Source: an uncultured Agrobacterium sp.
GTDB taxonomy: Bacteria > Pseudomonadota > Alphaproteobacteria > Rhizobiales > Rhizobiaceae
DNA length: 64,000 nt
Direction: 5' to 3'
Assembly (NCBI GenBank): GCA_913777615.1
Contig: CAJYTK010000004.1
Coordinates: 1-64,000, forward strand
The translations under genes were made by a program, and so were the position numbers. This document shows positions 16,883 to 26,513 of this stretch, piece after piece. Each line of letters starts with the position of its first letter. The first letter of the stretch is position 1. The notes beneath the pieces are model-generated. The model ran no database searches. It saw only the letters and a list, made by a program, of their open reading frames with translations, and was not told the origin of the DNA.

Positions 16883-18031
16883 ATGTCGTCGACGCCAATT
16901 CCAGCAAAAGTTGCTAATGCTCTTTGGGCGAAGGCGGGAGGGAGATGTCAGTTCCGCGGATGTAACAAGCTTCTGATCGGCGACCTCATTTCGGGGAAAA
17001 AAACGGGCAAGTTCGGCTACATAGCACATGTGGTGGCCGACGAGCCAGGCGGACCTAGGGGAGATACAGTTAGGTCTCCTCTGCTTGCGCAGGACATCGA
17101 TAACCTAATGCTGATGTGTCCAGTCCATCACAAGGCGATCGACGTCGACTATTTGGCTGACTATCCCGAAGATGTCCTCCTAGCAATGAAGGCGGAGCAC
17201 GAGGACCGGATCGAGATTGTCACCAACATGGATGTCGATCGTGTCGCTCACGTAGTGCGGTTCGCCGCCAATATCGGACAACGCGACTCGTTGGTGACGA
17301 CCCGTGCGATCTTCAGCGCTATGCCGCCGGATCACCATCCCGCGGAGGGCCGGACGATCGATATCGAACTGATCGGATCGGAGCGAAAGGATCACGAACA
17401 GGCCTACTGGACAGAGCAAAACGAAAATTTGGAGCGCCTTTTCGCACGCAAGATCAAGGAGCGCATCGAGCAGAGGGAGATCCGTCAGCTCAGTGTATTT
17501 GCGCTGGCACCGCAACCGCTGCTCATCCGACTTGGTACGCTCTTGGGAGACATAGTTCCCGTCTCAGTACATCAGAAACACCGAGAGCCAGACACATGGA
17601 AGTGGCTTCCTGACCAACCGCGCATTTGCTACCAAGTCGCGGAATATAATGGGAGCAAGAAAGTGCCGGTTGCGCTAAAGCTGGCTCTGAGCGCTATTGT
17701 GAATGATGACAGGATCACCTCCTTGTTGGGGCAGAACACGGCCATCTGGTCAATCACATGTGAGCAACCCGGAAACGACATCATGCGCAGGAAAGACGAC
17801 CTAGCTGCGTACAAGAAGCTGCTGCGCAACCTCTTCGACAAGATTAAAGCTCACCATGGTGAGGGTGTCATGGTCCATGTGTTCCCTGCAGTACCCGCGT
17901 CGGTAGCGCTGGAGACAGGGCGCGTCTGGATGCCGAAAGCGGATCTCGCGATGAAAATCTATGATCAGAACCGAACAGCGCAGGCCTTTGTCCCCACAAT
18001 TCTGATAGGGGGTGAGGCAGGACAAGTCTGA
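16883..18031 (+). CDS. cap5: Cap5, HNH endonuclease-SAVED effector
   Basis: 382 residues. The N-terminal HNH nuclease (about 8-95) has paired Cys C22/C27 (GGRCQFRGCNKLL), H49 (GYIAHVV), N74 (DIDNLMLMC) and C79/H82/H83 (CPVHHKAID), enough for zinc binding and catalysis. Residues about 150-375 form the SAVED sensor (VFALAPQPLLIRLGTLLGD, HVFPAVPASVALETGRVWMPKADLAMKIYDQN). SAVED binds a cyclic oligonucleotide, the protein oligomerises, and the HNH domain degrades DNA, causing abortive infection. With the three genes upstream it makes a complete type II CBASS operon. A good RBS (ACAGGAGGGACC) precedes the ATG. Confidence 0.87.
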   Translation: MSSTPIPAKVANALWAKAGGRCQFRGCNKLLIGDLISGKKTGKFGYIAHVVADEPGGPRGDTVRSPLLAQDIDNLMLMCPVHHKAIDVDYLADYPEDVLLAMKAEHEDRIEIVTNMDVDRVAHVVRFAANIGQRDSLVTTRAIFSAMPPDHHPAEGRTIDIELIGSERKDHEQAYWTEQNENLERLFARKIKERIEQREIRQLSVFALAPQPLLIRLGTLLGDIVPVSVHQKHREPDTWKWLPDQPRICYQVAEYNGSKKVPVALKLALSAIVNDDRITSLLGQNTAIWSITCEQPGNDIMRRKDDLAAYKKLLRNLFDKIKAHHGEGVMVHVFPAVPASVALETGRVWMPKADLAMKIYDQNRTAQAFVPTILIGGEAGQV

Positions 18032-18412
18032 GCAGAACTCTGCTCTGTTCAAGCATTTCACGTTCGACGCTGTAATTATAGGGACGGTCCGACATCCTTC
18101 ATCTGTTTGCCAATACCTCCTCATACAGTTCACAGTCACATAGCCTCGGCGCCACCTTATGCACCATCGAGTTCTTGCGAGAGTGCGTTGGCGAGTTCTT
18201 CGGGATTCGGGTTCCGTTCTAGACCGAGGTAGCGCCCGGAGCGTATCCTAGAATACGCATGCTCTCGGGCCGAGAAGGGAACATGGGGACCATTACTAAA
18301 ACCACTCCTGAAGTAGTTATGGGGCAATACTACTTGCATTTTATCATCTCTATTTCCGGAGAATGAATATTCTCTCGATAAACGTTTCCTATTGAAACAC
18401 CAACGGTGACGG
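18032..18412. other. Intergenic region between CBASS and methyltransferase (381 bp)
   Basis: No recognisable gene. A 134-codon minus-strand frame (18157-18561) runs into the methyltransferase gene as antisense and lacks motifs. Probably holds the CBASS terminator and the methyltransferase promoter. Confidence 0.4.
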
Positions 18413-20365
18413 ATGAACACTACGGCTGACGCACTCACGAAAGCAACGAAGCGGATCGAGGCGTTGCGAAGGCAGATCACCGATCGCGAGCTCGAAATTG
18501 CGGCCGAGGTCCACGCCCTGATCGAGCACACCCCCACCCGTGAAGCGCGCCAATTCCTCAAGACTAGCTGCGGACTTGGATCTGCCGAATTCGGCGTCTA
18601 TGTGAAGGTTTCTAGAACTCTGAAGGGCGCCGAGGATGTGCTGCGTTCCGGTCGCGTGCAGTTTTCGGTTATGAAGTCGTTGGTGGCGCTAGATGAGGAT
18701 ACCCGTGCAGAAGCGCTCACCAACATCGCCGCTGGGGCGCATCTTGGTACGAAAGACATAGCCGCGCTGAGACGTCGTCGGCGCTATGAGACCACTCCAT
18801 TCGTCGTCGCCCAAGAGCGGGAACGCAAGGCCGCGATAACAAGCGAAAGCAGGCGCTACAGCTCGTCGGCTCTATCTACGCTTGAGGAAGAAGTAGCAAT
18901 CTTCATCAAGAAGGCGATGGAGTTGCACCAGCGCTCCAGGCGGCTCGCTCGGCGATCCCGATACCTTGAAAATGATGTCTACCTCCAGGACTACGAACTG
19001 CTGAAGTTGGGAGGCGCAAAATTACTCGAGTCTTTCGAGCGACTTTTCGGCTCAGGTGGTCATACGCATCGCTGGATCGCCAGGGCCTACACAGCATTGA
19101 AGCGCTTTTCGACTGGACGCTTTTCGCATCTTGGAGGCTGGAGCTTCAACGAGCAGGCAGGCGACTTCGAGTTCGCGGAGATAATATCCGCGCTTCAGGT
19201 ACTCACCAGGCGCCCTCTTCGATCGGACTGGCTTTACCGTACCCATCCCTTCCGGGAGACAGATCTGACATCGACGCCGAAGCGCTTACGCTCCTTGGAG
19301 TTGTGCGCAGGCTTGGGCGGGATGGCAATGGGAATGGAGCATGCCGGATTCGACCCTGTGGCGCTCATCGAGATTGATCCCGACGCAAGCGCGACAATGC
19401 GCGCCAATCGAGACGACTGGAACGTGATCGAAGCCAATATAAAGTTGGTGGACTGCAGCGTCTATTGTGAGAACGTGGATCTCGTTACCGGCGGGGTCCC
19501 ATGTCAACCTTACTCCCGCAACGGCCGCGGACTCGGAAAGAACGATCAGCGAGACCTGTTTCCCGAGACTGTGAAGATTGTCAATGCAGTTAAACCGAAG
19601 GGGTTCGTTTTCGAAAACGTCAAAGGTTTCCTAGACGCCAAGCACGCCGATCATCGGGCGTCGCTCTTCGCCAGTTTCGCGGATGCAGGATACGAAGTAC
19701 GCGTCGTGTCGATTGACTCTAAGGACTATGGCATAGCTCAGGAACGTGCGCGCGTTTTCATTGTCGGCTTGCGTCCGGAGTATATGGCGCGGTTCCGCCC
19801 GCCGCCTTCGCTTCCTCAATGGCGCGCGACGCTCGGTGATGCGCTTGCGGACCAGATGGCTGCGGGTAATTGGTCGGAGGCAGCGGCGTGGGCTGACCGG
19901 CGCCGCACCCAGGTGATCGTCCGCGGCCGCAAGATCGAGATCGGGGCGCTGGCCTCTACCATCACTGGCGAAAAGAGGACTCCGCAAGAAAAGGAAGCTG
20001 ACCGTTGGGGACGTCGCGAAATCGCGGTTGGCAGGATCTCTGCTGGCCCTCCTACCGACGAGTTAGCCAGGCTCAGCGGAGACGCTTTCATGCCAGGGTT
20101 GACCATCGAAATGAAGCTTCGTCTTATGGGGTTGCCGGACGACCTGGTGGTAGTCGGCGAAAATGCGTCGCAAGCCCAGCAGATCGGGAACGCCGTCGTT
20201 CCTAGAGTGTCGCAAGCGATAGGATTGGCGGTCTACTCGGCAATTCAGGGCGTTGAATTCAATTATGAAACGATGCTACGCTCGCGACCACTCCCGTACG
20301 AAATCGTACCTCCAAGTTCGCGCTCGGATCGGAAGGCCTCAGCAAACCTTCTTACAAGCGCATAG
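18413..20365 (+). CDS. DNA cytosine-5 methyltransferase with novel N-terminal region
   Basis: 650 residues. The C-terminal half is a C5-cytosine methyltransferase: motif I LELCAGLGGMAMGMEHAGF (about 294-312), motif IV GGVPCQPYSRNGR with catalytic Cys near 364, motif VI FENVKGFL (about 400), motif VIII QERARVFIVG (about 443) and motif X QIGNAVVPRVSQAIG (about 590). The N-terminal 280 residues are not recognised. They are helical and basic, with REARQFLKTSCGLGSAEFG and RSGRVQFSVMKSLVALDEDT resembling DNA-binding helices. No restriction endonuclease is adjacent, so this is an orphan enzyme. It may be a self-protection or regulatory methylase of the island. It is convergent with the recombinase at 20402 (36 bp between stops). 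Confidence 0.85.
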   Translation: MNTTADALTKATKRIEALRRQITDRELEIAAEVHALIEHTPTREARQFLKTSCGLGSAEFGVYVKVSRTLKGAEDVLRSGRVQFSVMKSLVALDEDTRAEALTNIAAGAHLGTKDIAALRRRRRYETTPFVVAQERERKAAITSESRRYSSSALSTLEEEVAIFIKKAMELHQRSRRLARRSRYLENDVYLQDYELLKLGGAKLLESFERLFGSGGHTHRWIARAYTALKRFSTGRFSHLGGWSFNEQAGDFEFAEIISALQVLTRRPLRSDWLYRTHPFRETDLTSTPKRLRSLELCAGLGGMAMGMEHAGFDPVALIEIDPDASATMRANRDDWNVIEANIKLVDCSVYCENVDLVTGGVPCQPYSRNGRGLGKNDQRDLFPETVKIVNAVKPKGFVFENVKGFLDAKHADHRASLFASFADAGYEVRVVSIDSKDYGIAQERARVFIVGLRPEYMARFRPPPSLPQWRATLGDALADQMAAGNWSEAAAWADRRRTQVIVRGRKIEIGALASTITGEKRTPQEKEADRWGRREIAVGRISAGPPTDELARLSGDAFMPGLTIEMKLRLMGLPDDLVVVGENASQAQQIGNAVVPRVSQAIGLAVYSAIQGVEFNYETMLRSRPLPYEIVPPSSRSDRKASANLLTSA

Positions 20366-20401
20366 TCCGTCGTAGTGCTAGTCATAGGATCCGACCACCC
20401 A

Positions 20402-22012
20402 TCACGCCGCCATCGCGACCGGGTCCTGCCACAGAAGCCTTCTGTCGATCGAGTTGGATATACGGCGCGCCACTTGGCGAGCCTCGGACTCTTTGCCGTC
20501 ACGCAACAGCGTTGAAATGCGCTCTCCGAGCAACACAAGTTGAGCCTTCTCCGACTCTCTGTCCTCCTCTACCCTGATCACCGCGCCCTGGCTCTTCAGT
20601 CGTGCGATTTCGGAGCGTCGGAACATGATGTCATGGAGATAAGGCTGAAGAGAACGGGGAGAGCTATGCCCCATCATTTCGGCGGCGATGATCAAGGCCG
20701 TCTCATGCCAACCCGAAGACGGGTCCAGAGTGATGCCCGCCTGCTCCAAATGATTCAAAGCGATTTCGACGACGTTTTGAGCGAAGCGCGCGCGAAGCCG
20801 GTGAATGTTCGCCCGCTGTACGTCAGCCGCATTGAAGAGCCGATTGCAGATCCTGGTGACGCTGTCGGTGACGAGTGGTGTCCCGCGCTCTGAAAGAAAC
20901 AGGGCGCCCCCGCCCTTCGCACCACGCGAGGTGACGATCCTCTGTCTCTCCTTGTCGACGTAGTTCAATGTATCCCAGATAAGATCCGCAGGCACATAGA
21001 GAACGCCACCCTCCTTGCGCCACTTTCGCTTCTTCAGTTTGACGATCCATTGGTCCTTTTCAATCATCTCGGAATAGTGTGCCTCCGTAGGAAGGTCCTT
21101 GAGCTGAAGCGAGAGGATTTCGCTCACACGAGCTCCGGTTCGAAGAGCCCAGTTCATGATGAGGACATTTCGGATTCCATGCTTCTCAACGTCAGTGAAG
21201 GCGTAGATACGATCAATTTCCTCGAATGTGGGCGTGTGTCTCCGTCCATAGCGAGCGCCGGCTCCGTGTTCCAAGAACGGCCACACCCAGTGAACACGCT
21301 TGTACCCACGGCTGGTGACGACAATTATCTCTTCCGAAGATATTCTAAACACATGATCGAGCATGGGCTCGGGGTAGTTGCTGTACCTGTCCACCTGGAC
21401 GATGTACTTGAATATCTTTTGCTGGGCAGCCCATTTGTAAAAGGCGTGGATCGTCCGCAAAAGAACATTGCGACGAGCCATTTTGGTTCCGGTGTCGCAT
21501 AGCTCTTCACGCCAGGCGATGAGCACGTCGTCATCGACCTCGTCGAGGCGAATTTTTCTCCGGCTGCAGAACGACAAAAACTGCCGCACCTGTTTGGCGG
21601 TCTCGCAGACTGAGTTGGGTTCAAGCTTCCTCTTGATGACAAGATAGCGGAACCAGTCGTTGTAATACTGCTCACCCGATTTGGAAACGATGGTTGGAAT
21701 GGACCAGAGTTTCTTGTGGAGCTTTACGGTCGCCCAAACGATGCGTTCAAGCTCGTTGTTGCGCCGAAATGGAACTACATTGTCTTCTGATTCCACCGCG
21801 AACTTCACGTCTACAAGCCTCGGCGCCTTCAGGTGACGTGCTTCCCATTCCCGTATCATCCGTCGCAGCCTGAAGTTCGAGCTGAGAGTTCCTGGTCGGC
21901 AGCCGACGAGAGAGGCAACCCACCTTCGACAAACCCCGCGTTTCGTCCATACCGGCTCCTGTTCGTTGAAATTGCTGGCGAGAAGCTCCGCCAGAGATTT
22001 ATCGAAGCTCAT
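20402..22012 (-). CDS. Tyrosine recombinase, last gene of island recombination operon
   Basis: 536 residues with the full tyrosine recombinase catalytic set: R295 in RTGARVSEIL, a basic beta-hairpin (KLKKRKWRKEGG), H404-x-x-R407 in NIHRLRARFA, H449 in MMGHSSPRS and nucleophile Y458 in LQPYLHDI. A core-binding domain (about 110-220) and an extra 100-residue N-terminal region precede it. Of the three recombinase-like proteins in this operon it is the only one with a canonical active site, so it probably does the strand cleavage. It starts 3 bp after the coiled-coil gene, completing an operon of overlapping genes like Tn554 tnpABC or the gamma-mobile-trio arrangement. Confidence 0.85.
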   Translation of the reverse strand: MSFDKSLAELLASNFNEQEPVWTKRGVCRRWVASLVGCRPGTLSSNFRLRRMIREWEARHLKAPRLVDVKFAVESEDNVVPFRRNNELERIVWATVKLHKKLWSIPTIVSKSGEQYYNDWFRYLVIKRKLEPNSVCETAKQVRQFLSFCSRRKIRLDEVDDDVLIAWREELCDTGTKMARRNVLLRTIHAFYKWAAQQKIFKYIVQVDRYSNYPEPMLDHVFRISSEEIIVVTSRGYKRVHWVWPFLEHGAGARYGRRHTPTFEEIDRIYAFTDVEKHGIRNVLIMNWALRTGARVSEILSLQLKDLPTEAHYSEMIEKDQWIVKLKKRKWRKEGGVLYVPADLIWDTLNYVDKERQRIVTSRGAKGGGALFLSERGTPLVTDSVTRICNRLFNAADVQRANIHRLRARFAQNVVEIALNHLEQAGITLDPSSGWHETALIIAAEMMGHSSPRSLQPYLHDIMFRRSEIARLKSQGAVIRVEEDRESEKAQLVLLGERISTLLRDGKESEARQVARRISNSIDRRLLWQDPVAMAA

Positions 22013-22015
22013 CTT

Positions 22016-22549
22016 TCAGACCTCGCGGATACCAGCGGTGCGGAGACGCTCGAGTAGATAGCGGACGCGATCGTCTCGTTCGTCGACTTTCGCATTAAGT
22101 TGGAGCACACTCGTCTTGAGCTCGTCCGCCTCTTTGCTTTTACGTTCTAGTTCGTGACGAGCCTGATGCCAGTGGCCCGTTACCGTTGCGAGGTCTTTAA
22201 GCGCGGCGTCGCGCTCCGCCTCCGACAGCCTTCGCCGGGCACTTTCTGGCTTGTATACTCGCCGCCTTTTTGCGTCCGAGCGCTTCTTGTCTGCCTCCGC
22301 GTCGATAGCTTCTTTGAGGTTCTCTATCAGCCCCTGCAGTCTCAGCACCTGCGAGCCCAACTTGGCATGGGTGGTGGTGAAACTTGTCTTCGAGCCGATC
22401 CGCGTCACCCCCAAGTCGGGATTGTGATATTCGCGCCACCCATTCAACGTCGTCGGAATTTTTCCGAGGTCGTTCGGAATACCCTCTTTCAGCCATCTAG
22501 CGATGAGCTCGATACGCACTGCTATTCGGGTTGAAAGGCTCTGGCTCAT
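22016..22549 (-). CDS. Coiled-coil protein of recombination module (TnpC/GmtX-like position)
   Basis: 177 residues, highly charged. Residues about 65-175 are predicted coiled coil (LGSQVLRLQGLIENLKEAIDAE; ELERKSKEADELKTSVLQLNAK) with a basic patch KKRSDAKRRRVYKPESARRR. The N-terminal 60 residues (RIELIARWLKEGIPNDLGKIPTTLNGWREY) resemble a short helix-turn-helix. Its ATG overlaps the preceding gene stop (ATGA), and the recombinase gene starts 3 bp after it. Small coiled-coil partners occur in Tn554-type elements (TnpC) and help orientation or complex assembly. Homology to those is not shown; the role is inferred from position and shape. Confidence 0.65.
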   Translation of the reverse strand: MSQSLSTRIAVRIELIARWLKEGIPNDLGKIPTTLNGWREYHNPDLGVTRIGSKTSFTTTHAKLGSQVLRLQGLIENLKEAIDAEADKKRSDAKRRRVYKPESARRRLSEAERDAALKDLATVTGHWHQARHELERKSKEADELKTSVLQLNAKVDERDDRVRYLLERLRTAGIREV

Positions 22550-24525
22550 GCGCGTCTCCCGGCCAAATTCTCCCTCAAGGATTCCCGGTACTGAGAGAGA
22601 ATAACGATCTTCTCGGACGCTAATTCCGCGAAGGCGCCCGAAACTTGCGCATTGCTTTCCGTCAACTCCTCGAGCTCCAACTCGATGTAATCAATGTTAC
22701 CTTCAGAGATGAGCGCCCAAGGGCATCCGGGACAGATCGCCGGACCGGCCGCAACGAAGTCCGGACCTGTCGAACCGGGAACATATACTGTATCCTTCCG
22801 ACAAGCCGCGCGCTCGCAGCCGCCTTGAGTGTTTGGACAGCAGCATGTCGCCCACGGCTTGACCGTCACCACCAGATGTAGCTTGTTCATCAACCTAAGG
22901 ATGACCTCTGCCTTTTCCTCTGGAACGATCATCAGATTTTGATCGATCATACGGCGAACTCGGTCGATATGCTTTTGGAGGCGCTCGCCCATCGGCCCGA
23001 CAAATTGCCGATCGTCTGCAGCGACCTTCTCGGCCAGGAATGATTTGTAGTTCGCAATCTCCTTAAGCCAAATATCCGAGGTCTCGGGATCGAGCCTAAG
23101 ATAGTCGTTCGCGGTCTGAAGATCGTAGTGCCTGAGATGGTGAGCCAACGTTTCCTTCTTGCCGAACCAACGATAGATGAACACGACTGCGAAGAACCGG
23201 CGGAACTGTCGAGGTGTCCAGTCCCACATTACGGCGACGCCGTTCCGGCGAACGTATCGGTCCGCGCCAAATTTGGCCGCAAGTCCCTTGATCCGGTGGT
23301 TCAGCTTGATCCTCTTCCCAGTTATAGGATCGTTCAGCGTGAACAGTTTCTGATCGTCCGCGGGGTCATCTACGTCCAAGCCCTTCAGAAAATCTACGGC
23401 ACGCGCGACGACCCTTGGGATCGGGATCCAGGTCCATTTTCTTTCAGACTTTTGAATGTAGACGTTAAGCCACCAGCCTTCCGCATCGCTGCCCTTTAGG
23501 CAATCGCGGCGAAGCATGTTGATTTCCTCAAGGCGCCGCGCCGTAAATGCCGCGATCAACACAAACGCTGCTCCGGCGAGCGATTTAACTCGAGCTTTCA
23601 TCTCCGCGGCTTGGTCAGGACTCCAAGCCTCGGTCCCAAACGAGTTCCAGATTACCATGTACCGTGCCGTCACCTCACGAGCATGGCGGACCAGATAATC
23701 GGCCGAGCTTTCTATGAACTTCAGAACAAGATCTGGCGGTGCTATCGGTGTGGGCTCGGTACCTGCGCCAAGACTATTGGCCATCGCCGAGGCTCCATCA
23801 TCAAATGGATCGACGGACAACGACGACGATTCCATATGATGCCGAAGCTTGTACAGCGCTTCGAAAATCGTCGTTACGAGGTGCACATTTTGGACGGTGA
23901 CCTGCTTAGGCCCGACGCGCAGCAGCGTCTGACCATTCAATTTTGCCGTGGTATATGCGAGCTCGCGACGCAATGGGGCGCGATCCCACCGGTCGGGAAT
24001 GTGGAGAGCAGAGACAACGCGATCGAAATCGAAATGCTTCCCCGCCGCAAACTTCGATGGCACCTCGTCCCAGGACTTAAATTTATCAAGGAGATCTTTC
24101 AATAGAACCGAGGCATTGGTGATGCCGTCCTTTCCCCTTGCGCTATCCTCGCATATCTTATGGACGTCATCTTTCCCCAGTTGGGCAAAGGACGTGAACC
24201 CTCGAGCAACTAGCCCCCATGCGATCTGTGTGGCCACGAGGCCGTACGTCTTGTGCCGGGCGGCGTCGTCGATACGCGTGAAGGATGATTCCCTGATCCA
24301 GAACGTGAGCTCCTTCACAGTCGCGTAAAGTTCGGGCTCCTCCGTTAGATACCTTCCGTTGGGAAGCTTCACATAGAAGTCGATGATCTCATTTTTGCCT
24401 TCGCCAACGGTGTCCACTATTTCCCAAGAGGTTTCCTCGTAGCTGCTGGCCAGCCATTTTGCGGTACGCTTTAGCAAGACCCGTGGCTTGGACGTGGTGG
24501 TAATCCCTGCGACCTTAAGTGCCAT
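22546..24525 (-). CDS. Large divergent tyrosine-recombinase-like protein with Cys-rich C terminus
   Basis: 659 residues from ATG at 24525, which overlaps the upstream stop as TGATG; the frame is open to 24597 but the coupled start is more likely. The recombinase fold is suggested by R in FVLIAAFTARRLEEINMLRRD, TPRQFRRFFAVVFIYRWFG in place of H-x-x-R, LAHHLRHYD and a Tyr in TANDYLRLD. A Cys-rich segment near the C terminus (ATCCCPNTQGGCERAACRKD, then CPGCPWAL) is probably a zinc site. Proteins of this form occur as partners of a canonical recombinase in integrase trios. Whether it cleaves DNA is uncertain, because the box II His is replaced. Confidence 0.7.
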   Translation of the reverse strand: MALKVAGITTTSKPRVLLKRTAKWLASSYEETSWEIVDTVGEGKNEIIDFYVKLPNGRYLTEEPELYATVKELTFWIRESSFTRIDDAARHKTYGLVATQIAWGLVARGFTSFAQLGKDDVHKICEDSARGKDGITNASVLLKDLLDKFKSWDEVPSKFAAGKHFDFDRVVSALHIPDRWDRAPLRRELAYTTAKLNGQTLLRVGPKQVTVQNVHLVTTIFEALYKLRHHMESSSLSVDPFDDGASAMANSLGAGTEPTPIAPPDLVLKFIESSADYLVRHAREVTARYMVIWNSFGTEAWSPDQAAEMKARVKSLAGAAFVLIAAFTARRLEEINMLRRDCLKGSDAEGWWLNVYIQKSERKWTWIPIPRVVARAVDFLKGLDVDDPADDQKLFTLNDPITGKRIKLNHRIKGLAAKFGADRYVRRNGVAVMWDWTPRQFRRFFAVVFIYRWFGKKETLAHHLRHYDLQTANDYLRLDPETSDIWLKEIANYKSFLAEKVAADDRQFVGPMGERLQKHIDRVRRMIDQNLMIVPEEKAEVILRLMNKLHLVVTVKPWATCCCPNTQGGCERAACRKDTVYVPGSTGPDFVAAGPAICPGCPWALISEGNIDYIELELEELTESNAQVSGAFAELASEKIVILSQYRESLRENLAGRRA

Positions 24526-26513
24526 CAATATGGTCTCCGTGGCTTGAAATTCGGGTGCGCCATCACTTCTCCAGCCAGCTTTTGGGCTTCGCGCCACAGC
24601 TTTCCCATCGAGGTTTTAAGGATTTTGCGCTCGACTGCGGCAATAAACTCGAGCCAATAGAACCACAGACCATACCATCGCTCGGGACGATCGCGGACCC
24701 ACTCCGCTTCGGCCTCGATCAGCGACGCCTTCCATATGATAAGCAGAACAAGCTCTTTCTTGCGGGGGATGAAAATCATTTGCGGGCAACTGTTCCAGCA
24801 ATCGAAAGTCTTGCACTTGGCCCCCTCGTTACCGGGACGCCCATGCAGATTGCGACAGAATGTGCCGAGACCTGTCTCCATGACGTCGTCGACCTTGCCT
24901 TCCATCTCCGTTTTGGAGTACCCGAGCCACTCCTGAACGTCCTCGTTCATGTGGAACGCAACTAACTCCAAACTATCCACGAAATTGCGGACTTCCTCAT
25001 CACGGTTGAAGCGCGTAGGAGGATGGTTGCTGTAGCCTTGATTGACGTTGTCCCCATGCTGTCCCAACGCTGCGGATACGCGCAGACCGCCGTCGCCTTC
25101 GAGCGCCGCGATAAGAAGGACGGTGGGACGCAGCATGGCAGGCGTTACGTTCAAGCCGGCGAGTTCGGGTATCTCCGCCACAACCCGTTTTAAGAAATCC
25201 CTGAGAAAGAATTCTTCCAATTGCTTGGGACCGGAAGCCTTAGCCAGCGTCACGAACAACAGCTTTTGCTCGTCGGATGAGAGCAGCGAACGAACGCCAG
25301 ATGAAGCGTCGAGTAACCATTTCATTCCCATCATTGCATGCGATCGGTTGTCGAGATGGGCATGGATGGGCTTGCCGCGCGCGCGAGCTTTCTCTCCGGT
25401 GACGTGCGTTGCACCGGTGATCGTCGATGCCTCCATTGCGTCAGTGAAAAGGCTGCGCGCGACCGCCACATTCAATCCTGATTCGCAGATTGTCAGGAGG
25501 GCAACCGCTGCTACTGCGTCGTTATGTGGATGAATGAAGGCTTGAAGGTTTAGCTTTCCTCCCAGCTCCAGCGCCCTCTTGTTAAAGAACTGACCATATG
25601 GCCCATTTCCGTATTCGTTTTCTGGGAACATTCCGTTGAAATGGTCAGAAAGCAGTTTGATAAAGTTTGAAGTTGCACGGTCGCGATCGTCCAACGGAAA
25701 CAGATTACGAAGATTGATCTTCCGAGTGTGGTTATTCAGCGATCCGGAAACCAGTAGCGAACACCAATCATCGCCCACGCTTTTTCCATTTTGAACCAGG
25801 ATCTGGCCTCGTTCCCAATGCGCGCGCCAGTTCATGTAGATGACCCCAAGCGCGTCTTTTATCGCGGCCAGCCTCCTCTTCAGGACCCTCAGGATCAAGC
25901 TTGAAGGGGTGTCGTCGTTCGTAGGCGATGTTTTGCTTAGCTCGATGCGAAGAGTTTGTAAAAATCCCGTCTCTGAACCATCGTCGATATCGATCTCCCG
26001 CAGCTTTGCAGCGTCTCTGAGCATCGCGGTTGCGAAGGCCAAGTAATCGTCAACCCCTTCCCTGTGAGGCTCCTGAGCGAGTGTTCTACGGTGCTGCGAC
26101 GCCTCACCTTTCGACCGCAACTGGCTTTCAAGCTCAGGAAGCGCGCCTGCATTCCCAAGATGACGAAGCACGTTAGTTGCCGTCATCAACTTGGTTTTGG
26201 CCGTTCCTCCGTGGTGATCGTCTCTATTATCCAACCAGCTTGCATAAAGTTGCGTACCGAGCGTCCAGTCTTTGGCGCGCGCAGACCGAGGATGCCCACT
26301 GTTCAAAGCTGCCCGAATACCGCTGCATGATGGATCGGCAGACGCACCGACGAAGCGCAACAGTTCCTTCAACACGTTGTACGCCTTCTTCGCTTCGTTT
26401 GCGGGCTTCGTTTGGTAGACCTGCTGGAATGTCTTCGCTAGTTTTGCCAGAAAGCCAGCCGACCATCCCGCGTCCGCCAGATCGCTGAACGAGAAAAGGC
26501 GTCCTCCCAACAA
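24525..26513 (-). CDS. Large degenerate recombinase-like protein of integrase trio
   Basis: 662 residues starting at TTG 26513, directly after the TAA of the previous gene (TAATTG); no ATG occurs until about residue 108. The C-terminal half has a recombinase-like pattern: VTPAMLRPTVLLIAALEGDG in the H-x-x-R position, AALGQHGDNVNQGYSNH resembling LGH...Y, and a Cys cluster (FCRNLHGRPGNEGAKC, CWNSCPQM) like its neighbour. The first catalytic Arg is not seen (ESGLNVAVARSLF), so it is probably catalytically dead or altered. Position suggests a structural or target-choosing partner of the recombinase at 20402. Confidence 0.6.
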   Translation of the reverse strand: MLGGRLFSFSDLADAGWSAGFLAKLAKTFQQVYQTKPANEAKKAYNVLKELLRFVGASADPSCSGIRAALNSGHPRSARAKDWTLGTQLYASWLDNRDDHHGGTAKTKLMTATNVLRHLGNAGALPELESQLRSKGEASQHRRTLAQEPHREGVDDYLAFATAMLRDAAKLREIDIDDGSETGFLQTLRIELSKTSPTNDDTPSSLILRVLKRRLAAIKDALGVIYMNWRAHWERGQILVQNGKSVGDDWCSLLVSGSLNNHTRKINLRNLFPLDDRDRATSNFIKLLSDHFNGMFPENEYGNGPYGQFFNKRALELGGKLNLQAFIHPHNDAVAAVALLTICESGLNVAVARSLFTDAMEASTITGATHVTGEKARARGKPIHAHLDNRSHAMMGMKWLLDASSGVRSLLSSDEQKLLFVTLAKASGPKQLEEFFLRDFLKRVVAEIPELAGLNVTPAMLRPTVLLIAALEGDGGLRVSAALGQHGDNVNQGYSNHPPTRFNRDEEVRNFVDSLELVAFHMNEDVQEWLGYSKTEMEGKVDDVMETGLGTFCRNLHGRPGNEGAKCKTFDCWNSCPQMIFIPRKKELVLLIIWKASLIEAEAEWVRDRPERWYGLWFYWLEFIAAVERKILKTSMGKLWREAQKLAGEVMAHPNFKPRRPY

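Noticed and set aside
18157-18561. 134-codon minus-strand frame before the methyltransferase
   Set aside because: Half of it is antisense to the methyltransferase N terminus, with no conserved pattern.
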